Below, in pieces: positions 22,173 through 26,742 of a stretch of DNA of 26,742 bases. Below the pieces are notes generated by a model that saw only the letters and a list, made by a program, of their open reading frames with translations, was not told the origin of the DNA and searched no databases. The stretch comes from Gammaproteobacteria bacterium (GTDB taxonomy: Bacteria; Pseudomonadota; Gammaproteobacteria; Granulosicoccales; Granulosicoccaceae). The translations under genes and the position numbers were made by a program. Each line of letters starts with the position of its first letter. Positions within the stretch are counted from its first letter, which is position 1. The DNA lies in NCBI GenBank assembly GCA_019634245.1, contig JAHQVR010000261.1:1-26742 (forward strand). The letters run 5' to 3'.

Positions 22173-22884
22173 TGTTTTACCGGTGACCGCGACCGACATC
22201 CAAATAATTCGTAAAGGCCGAACTCTTTTGCAGCTGGATTCAATCCGTTTTGGAGACAACCCTTGTGTCGCGATCATTGGGCCAAACGGTGCTGGCAAAT
22301 CTCTGCTAATCCGCTGCTTGGCCGGATTACAAGAGCCCGATATCGGGCAGGTGACCTGGGGGAGGGATCCTCCGGATAAAGCCAGACAGCTGCAGGTTGG
22401 ATTGTTGCTACAACGGCCGGTGTTGCTGGCACGCAGTGTATTAGACAATGTGCTTTATGCCTTGAAAGCGGCGAACATTCCTCGTGAGCAAGCGCAGGCG
22501 CGCGCGCGCGCGGCTCTGGACACCGCAGGCTTGGGCAAGTTGGTGAAAGCGCACGCCGGTGTGCTCTCGGGTGGCGAGCAGCAACGTTTAGCGCTTGCAA
22601 GGGCTCTAGCGCTTCGGCCTCAGATGCTGTTTTTGGATGAGCCTACCGCCAGCATCGATCCGAGTAGTACGCTTCCCATTGAACAGATGCTGAAAGAGGC
22701 CATTAGCGATGGAATGAAGATTGTGCTCGTTAGTCATGACTTGGGGCAGGTTCGAAGGCTTGCCGAAGAGGTCATACTCCTGCACCATGGAAGGGTGTTA
22801 GAGAGAGGGCAGGCGGCTGAATTCTTTACACACCCTCGAAGTGCCGAGGCAAAGGCGTATTTGAACGGTGAACTGCTGTTGTGA
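22159..22884 (+). CDS. tupC: Tungstate-type ABC transporter ATP-binding protein
   Basis: A 241-residue ABC ATPase with Walker A GPNGAGKS (41-48), Q-loop Gln85, signature LSGGEQQR (136-143), Walker B MLFLDEP (156-162, Asp160/Glu161) and H-loop His193. It powers the permease encoded by the overlapping upstream gene. The ATG at 22159 has GAGG about 8 bases upstream inside the permease gene. Specificity for tungstate rather than molybdate or phosphate is inferred from the permease. A run of alternating G and C inside the gene encodes an Ala-Arg stretch. Confidence 0.9.
   Translation: MAFHSVLPVTATDIQIIRKGRTLLQLDSIRFGDNPCVAIIGPNGAGKSLLIRCLAGLQEPDIGQVTWGRDPPDKARQLQVGLLLQRPVLLARSVLDNVLYALKAANIPREQAQARARAALDTAGLGKLVKAHAGVLSGGEQQRLALARALALRPQMLFLDEPTASIDPSSTLPIEQMLKEAISDGMKIVLVSHDLGQVRRLAEEVILLHHGRVLERGQAAEFFTHPRSAEAKAYLNGELLL
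22498..22513. repeat. Alternating GC tract within the ATPase gene
   Basis: About 15 bases of uninterrupted GC alternation encode part of QAQARARAAL. Such tracts can form Z-DNA and are prone to slippage; here the reading frame is intact. Confidence 0.6.
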
Positions 22885-22944
22885 CTGCGTTATTTCTTGG
22901 CCAGTTTCACTATATCTTTACAGCGAAAAACAACAGGAACGACT

Positions 22945-23943
22945 ATGGCATCTGATTTTGGCACGGTATTTATGCCTGAAATGACTGTGGCTCGATACGC
23001 TGATGGTGCGTGGAGTGGCATCTCCATGGAACCCAGTGATTCTATCTCCATGCATCCCGGAGCTCATGTGTTGCACTATGCGAGCACGTGTTTTGAGGGG
23101 TTGAAAGGCTTTCGACATGAAGATGATTCTGTAAATATTTTTCGCATGAAAAAGAATGTGGCGCGATTTCAACAAAGTTCCCAGTTGTTGCACTTGCCAC
23201 CGGTGGATGCAGAGATGGCATCACAGATGATTATCGATGTGGTGGCGAAATTCAAAGCTGATGTTCCGATGCCCCCATCATCGGCCTATCTCCGGCCCAC
23301 TCACATCGGTTTGGAGCCTGCTATCGGTAAGGCGGCAGCGCCTTCTGCTACCTCATTGATGTACGTGCTTCTTTCGCCCGTTGGCGATTATTTCACTGGC
23401 GGCGAAGTGTGCTTGCGTCTGTTGCTCGATGACAAAGGCGCGCGCTGTGGACACGATCATGGCATGGTCAAAGGCGGTGGCAACTACGCAAGTGCACTGA
23501 AACATATTTTAGCGGCTAAAGAAAAACACAATGCCGATCAAGTTTTATTCTGCCCGGATGGTGCCGCTCAGGAAACAGGTGCTGCCAATTTTATTGTCAT
23601 CGACGGCGATGAGGTTATTACCAAAGCACTCGACGAATCTTTCTTACATGGAGTAACTCGAGATTCCATACTCACATTGGCAAAAGATTGTCAGATGAAG
23701 GTGAGTGAACGGGATATCACCATTGAAGAATTGATCGATCGAGCAGCAAACCCTGAGTGTGAGGCCGGTTTGGCGGGTACTGCTGCGGTGCTGACCGCCG
23801 TTGGTACCTATATCCATGACGGTAAGGAGGTCGCTGTGGGCTCCGGTAAGCCTGGACCTAAAATTCGTCAGCTGCGCGAGGAACTAAATGCCATTCAATG
23901 GGGGCATAGCGAAGACCGTCATGGGTGGTTAACTCGCCTATAA
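22945..23943 (+). CDS. ilvE: Branched-chain amino acid aminotransferase
   Basis: A 332-residue fold-type IV PLP aminotransferase of the longer IlvE subfamily. HYASTCFEGLKGFRHED, then PTHIGLEPAIG, MVKGGGNYASAL (Lys176, the PLP lysine) and AAQETGAANFIVIDGD (Glu210) are diagnostic. It carries out the last step of Leu, Ile and Val synthesis (and the first of their breakdown), exchanging the amino group with glutamate and 2-oxoglutarate in the cytoplasm. ATG 22945 is chosen: AACAGGAA lies about 7 bases upstream and the protein then begins MASDFGTVFMPEM. A TTG at 22897 would add 16 residues not expected in the family. It follows the transporter genes by 60 bp. Confidence 0.95.
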   Translation: MASDFGTVFMPEMTVARYADGAWSGISMEPSDSISMHPGAHVLHYASTCFEGLKGFRHEDDSVNIFRMKKNVARFQQSSQLLHLPPVDAEMASQMIIDVVAKFKADVPMPPSSAYLRPTHIGLEPAIGKAAAPSATSLMYVLLSPVGDYFTGGEVCLRLLLDDKGARCGHDHGMVKGGGNYASALKHILAAKEKHNADQVLFCPDGAAQETGAANFIVIDGDEVITKALDESFLHGVTRDSILTLAKDCQMKVSERDITIEELIDRAANPECEAGLAGTAAVLTAVGTYIHDGKEVAVGSGKPGPKIRQLREELNAIQWGHSEDRHGWLTRL

Positions 23944-23996
23944 ATTCTTAGTAAGACGCCTACAATATTGGGTTTAAGCAGCAGTTGCGCATAACT

Positions 23997-24557
23997 ATGG
24001 CAGCACGGACACGATTAGTCTTCATTCTGGCACTTTCTATAGGCGTCTCGGCTTGCAGCACGATCAGTAAAAAGGATTGCGTGCGCGGAGATTGGCAGAC
24101 CATTGGGTTTAAAGACGGTAAACAGGGATACACCACTGATCGGCTAGAGAGCCATGCTAAAACCTGCGCCAAAGTCGATGTGACTCCTGATGCCATTGCG
24201 TATCAGAAGGGGCATCAAGCCGGTGTCCTTGAATACTGTACTCCACAAAATGGTTCACGCGTTGGCCGAAACAATGATGAGTACCGTGGCGTTTGTCCTG
24301 AAGAGCTTGAGTATGGTTTTTTGGAAAACTATGTCACTGCTCTACGAATAAAGCTGGACGATTTGGAAATAGAGCGGGATCAAGTCAAGGATCAGTTGGA
24401 TGAGGCTCGAGATGAGAGAGCTCGATTAGGGGCTGATCAACCGGTGCCTAAGCAGCTACGACGAGAAATTGACTACTATCAAAGTCGCTTATCCAATCTA
24501 AACTCCGAACGAATGAGGATAAACGACAAGATAGCGAAGTGGAGTCAAAAGCTTTGA
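23997..24557 (+). CDS. DUF2799 lipoprotein with C-terminal coiled coil
   Basis: A 186-residue lipoprotein of unknown function. The signal peptide ends in IGVSAC with lipidated Cys20 and Ser at +2 (outer-membrane type). The GDWQTIGFKDGKQGY pattern, a second YQKGHQAGVLEYC segment and VGRNNDEYRGVCPEEL are typical of DUF2799 proteins. Residues about 108-186 are charged and helical (IERDQVKDQLDEARDER), probably a coiled coil. The ATG at 23997 is preferred to a TTG at 23985. It lies between ilvE and phnM, with 53- and 37-bp gaps. It could be periplasmic or face the outer membrane; no enzymatic motif is visible. Confidence 0.85.
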   Translation: MAARTRLVFILALSIGVSACSTISKKDCVRGDWQTIGFKDGKQGYTTDRLESHAKTCAKVDVTPDAIAYQKGHQAGVLEYCTPQNGSRVGRNNDEYRGVCPEELEYGFLENYVTALRIKLDDLEIERDQVKDQLDEARDERARLGADQPVPKQLRREIDYYQSRLSNLNSERMRINDKIAKWSQKL

Positions 24558-24594
24558 GCCACAATACTGAACCGCCGATAGGAGATCTGGCTTA

Positions 24595-25728
24595 GTGTCT
24601 TTTGTACTAAAAAACGCAAAGCTCGTTCTCAGTGAAGAAATTGTTGACGGTTCCGTGAACGTCGATGATGGGATTATCCGGTCAATTTCATCTGGAGATC
24701 ATTCCGCAGGAGAGGATTGCGAAGGTGACTATTTGATGCCGGGTATTGTCGAATTGCATACCGACAATCTAGAGCGTCATATCGTGCCTCGGCCTGCTGC
24801 CATCTGGCCTAACATGTTTGCATCCGTAGTGACACACGATGCAGAAGTGGCTTGTTCAGGTATCACTACCGTGTTTGATTCGCTACGGTTGGGTGCAATT
24901 CAAGGCGAGCAACTTCCACACGCTAAATTGTTTCCAAAGATGCTTTCAGCGTTAGCAGAGGCTGTGGATAGCGGGATGCTTAGAGCGCATCATTTGCTGC
25001 ACTTGCGATTGGAGCTGACCGATCCAGGGTTGATGGATTTATTATCCAATCACGCTGATTTCCCCTTGCTTAAATTAATCTCGCTAATGGATCACACGCC
25101 AGGGCAACGTCAATGGCAGGATATTGATGCTCTTCGACGTCACAGCAGTCGGGGTATTCGATCGGCCGAAGAAGTTGAGACAATGATTCAGCTACGCATC
25201 GAGGCGGGCAATCAGCACGTTCCGCAAAACCGTCGAGCCGTTTTGTCCTATCTTAAGAATCGAGAGCTGACGCTGGCCAGCCACGATGATACAACGCTTG
25301 AACATATTGAGGAGGCCGTTGCTGACAAGGTTTCGATTAGTGAATTTCCCTGCTCGTTGGAGGCGGCTAGTGCAGCAAAGAAGGCCGGTATGTTTACTCT
25401 CGGTGGAGCGCCGAATGTGGTTCGTGGAGGATCTCATTCGGGTAATGTCAATATGCATGAATTGCTCGATAGGGCTCTGCTCGATGGGTTGTCATCTGAC
25501 TATGTGCCAGCGAGCTTACTTCAAGCTGTGTTCCAGCTAGTTGAACAGAAGCAGTGGTCGCTGCCAGAGGCAACAAAATTGGTGACTGCGAATACGGCGA
25601 GCATGGTCGGTTTAACTGATCGAGGTGTGATTGCTGAGGGTAAACGTGCCGATTTGATTCGAGTGCGACTAGTGAATGGTTGTCCGTGCGTTCGCAGTGT
25701 TTATGTTTCTGGCCATCGGGTCGCATGA
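24595..25728 (+). CDS. phnM: Alpha-D-ribose 1-methylphosphonate 5-triphosphate diphosphatase
   Basis: A 377-residue amidohydrolase-superfamily protein of normal PhnM length. It begins VSFVLKNAKLVLSEEIVDGS, followed by MPGIVELHTDNLERH (His55 and His62), the AHHLLHLRLEL and LISLMDHTPGQRQ motifs, ASHDD (His210) and GAPNVVRGGSHSGN. In the C-P lyase pathway PhnM removes pyrophosphate from ribose-1-methylphosphonate 5-triphosphate before C-P bond cleavage. The GTG start at 24595 follows GGAG by about 10 bases; no ATG is available nearby. No phnGHIJKL genes are in the window. It overlaps the next gene by four bases. Confidence 0.93.
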   Translation: MSFVLKNAKLVLSEEIVDGSVNVDDGIIRSISSGDHSAGEDCEGDYLMPGIVELHTDNLERHIVPRPAAIWPNMFASVVTHDAEVACSGITTVFDSLRLGAIQGEQLPHAKLFPKMLSALAEAVDSGMLRAHHLLHLRLELTDPGLMDLLSNHADFPLLKLISLMDHTPGQRQWQDIDALRRHSSRGIRSAEEVETMIQLRIEAGNQHVPQNRRAVLSYLKNRELTLASHDDTTLEHIEEAVADKVSISEFPCSLEAASAAKKAGMFTLGGAPNVVRGGSHSGNVNMHELLDRALLDGLSSDYVPASLLQAVFQLVEQKQWSLPEATKLVTANTASMVGLTDRGVIAEGKRADLIRVRLVNGCPCVRSVYVSGHRVA

Positions 25729-26444
25729 CATTACGTTACGCTGTTTATTTTGTTCCTGATGACCAGTGTTCCTTAGCTGAATTTGGCCAATCGATTCTGC
25801 AAAGATCGGCAACCGGCCAAACTATTGCTGCTCCTGCACAAGACCATCCACAACGTGTAGCTCTGATTCAAAAGGCTCAGGTTTACGGGTTTCATGCCAC
25901 GCTTAAAGCCCCATTTAGAATCGCCAAGGGTGTCTCGGAGGATCAACTTTTTTCAATTTGTGGCCAGATTGCTAAGCGGCATAGCAGTATTCCGCTAATT
26001 GGGCTAGATGTCTTGAACTACAGAGGTTTTTGTGCTCTGGCTTTGCCAACAGAGACAGCGGTTATACAACCGTCGTCCAGTGGTGCTGCTCATCAACGTG
26101 TGTCGGCACTCGCGCTCGATTGTGTTCTCGCTCTGGAACCTTGTCGTGAACCGTTAAGCGATCAAGAGATCGCTCGGCGAAAACCTGATCAGCTCAGTCA
26201 GCGCCAAAGAGAACACTTACGGGAATATGGATATCCGTACGTGGCAGATCAATACAGCTTTCATATGACGCTTTCGTCAAAACTGGAAGATAGATCAGAA
26301 TCAAGGCTGTCCTATCTGGATTGGGCTAAATCGTATTATCAAACCCTAGTCTGCGAGGCACCGGTGTTAGATCGGATCGCACTCTGTGTGCAGCCAGCAG
26401 AGGCTGAACAGTTCCACCGTGTTAAGCAGTGGCGATTGGCTTAG
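25725..26444 (+). CDS. DUF1045 2H-phosphoesterase-like protein of phosphonate metabolism
   Basis: A 239-residue protein of the DUF1045 family. Two HxT motifs mark the 2H phosphoesterase fold: YGFHATLKAPF (His57, Thr59) and YSFHMTLSSK (His180, Thr182). 2H enzymes hydrolyse or form cyclic phosphodiester bonds. DUF1045 genes are repeatedly found beside phn genes, and here the ATG overlaps the phnM stop (ATGA), so co-translation is likely. By inference it may open the cyclic ribose 1,2-phosphate released by C-P lyase, a step done by PhnP in Escherichia coli. An in-frame start at 25680 would overlap phnM by 49 bp and is not needed. Confidence 0.88.
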   Translation: MTLRYAVYFVPDDQCSLAEFGQSILQRSATGQTIAAPAQDHPQRVALIQKAQVYGFHATLKAPFRIAKGVSEDQLFSICGQIAKRHSSIPLIGLDVLNYRGFCALALPTETAVIQPSSSGAAHQRVSALALDCVLALEPCREPLSDQEIARRKPDQLSQRQREHLREYGYPYVADQYSFHMTLSSKLEDRSESRLSYLDWAKSYYQTLVCEAPVLDRIALCVQPAEAEQFHRVKQWRLA

Positions 26445-26481
26445 AATCAGTTGTCTGTCTTCTCCAGGTCTGCCTTGTCGA

Positions 26482-26742
26482 GTGCTCACATCACGATTTC
26501 GTTGGTTGATTGCCTTGAGCCTGTCCGTGGTGTTGCACCTTTCCGTGGTTTGGTGGGTCTATACCGAGTCGCGTCGGGTTTTGGGTATCCAAAGTAGCGA
26601 GGATTCGGTAGTTCAGATTGCGATATCGGAGCAGCCGCTAGTGTCTCCCATTGGGGGAAACCAGCCAGCAACTGAACCAGAGCCCGAACCAGAGCCCGAA
26701 CCAGAGCCCGAACCAGAGCCCGAACCAGAGCCCGAACCACAG
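26482..26742 (+). CDS. tonB: TonB-like energy transducer, N-terminal fragment
   Basis: Eighty-seven codons from a GTG at 26482 to the right edge, open throughout. The N-terminus (LTSRFRWLIALSLSVVLHLS) is a basic stretch followed by a transmembrane helix; Ser15 and His19 give the Ser-x3-His pair that TonB uses to engage ExbB/ExbD. A short periplasmic linker ends in a Glu-Pro repeat (from about residue 65), as in TonB proline-rich spacers. The C-terminal domain that contacts outer-membrane receptors is outside the window, so TonB versus another proline-rich anchored protein is not certain. The start is approximate: no ATG lies nearby and the ribosome-binding site is weak. Confidence 0.72.
   Translation, partial: MLTSRFRWLIALSLSVVLHLSVVWWVYTESRRVLGIQSSEDSVVQIAISEQPLVSPIGGNQPATEPEPEPEPEPEPEPEPEPEPEPQ
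26674..26742 (+). repeat. Perfect 12-bp tandem repeat coding for Glu-Pro
   Basis: Five complete identical copies of GAACCAGAGCCC (26674-26733) are followed by a partial variant copy at the window edge. Each encodes Glu-Pro-Glu-Pro in the TonB-like gene. Identity at third codon positions points to recent expansion by slippage or unequal crossing-over. Confidence 0.9.

Noticed and set aside
26486..26740. Minus-strand open frame with a VRAL repeat
   Set aside because: It is the antisense of the Glu-Pro tandem repeat; the 12-bp unit keeps several frames open. The plus strand gives a coherent TonB-like N-terminus.
26674..26742. Possible CRISPR-like array
   Set aside because: Units are 12 bp, directly tandem and without spacers, and they code for Glu-Pro in frame.

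Overview
The window is about 26.7 kb of chromosome-like DNA from a Gram-negative bacterium, most likely a marine or free-living proteobacterium (probably gammaproteobacterial; lineage inferred from gene content only). The evidence is a Wzx/Wzy-type envelope polysaccharide locus, lipoproteins with clear lipoboxes, a TonB-like protein, DgkA, an MbfA-type iron exporter and a DgcN/DgcA pair. I see no rRNA, tRNA, CRISPR array, insertion sequence or phage gene.

Region 1 (1-9016, minus strand) is a polysaccharide biosynthesis operon read right to left: Wzc-type co-polymerase/tyrosine kinase, short initiating phosphoglycosyl transferase, WecG/TagA glycosyltransferase, Wzx-type flippase, two family-2 glycosyltransferases, Wzy/WaaL-type polymerase or ligase, and the start of galE running off the left edge. 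Most junctions overlap or nearly touch. No Wza-type outer-membrane exporter is present. The 273-bp region 9017-9289 divides this locus from region 2 and carries a perfect inverted repeat.

Region 2 (9290-13432, plus strand) is a tightly coupled three-gene set whose products all appear to act outside the cytoplasm: a membrane-anchored phospholipase D-like protein, a lipoprotein resembling the AttH/CrtC lipocalin-like family, and a dihaem c-type cytochrome lipoprotein with a C-terminal motif like RoxA/MauG/CCP-type proteins. I do not recognise this trio as a described system; it is the best candidate here for a new lipid- or isoprenoid-modifying envelope pathway.

Region 3 (13504-20894) is amino-acid and iron metabolism: dgcN-dgcA (D-glutamate catabolism through N-acetyl-glutamate), a membrane-anchored LEA/apolipoprotein-like helical protein on the opposite strand, kynU, and a minus-strand run mbfA - MFS transporter - class I aminotransferase.

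Region 4 (21045-26742, plus strand) is a co-directional series: dgkA, a TupB/TupC-like tungstate transporter lacking its binding protein, ilvE, a DUF2799 lipoprotein, phnM coupled to a DUF1045 2H-phosphoesterase, and a TonB-like gene cut by the right edge inside a Glu-Pro repeat. No C-P lyase core genes are present, so the phnM/DUF1045 pair is either detached from the rest of the pathway or has another role.
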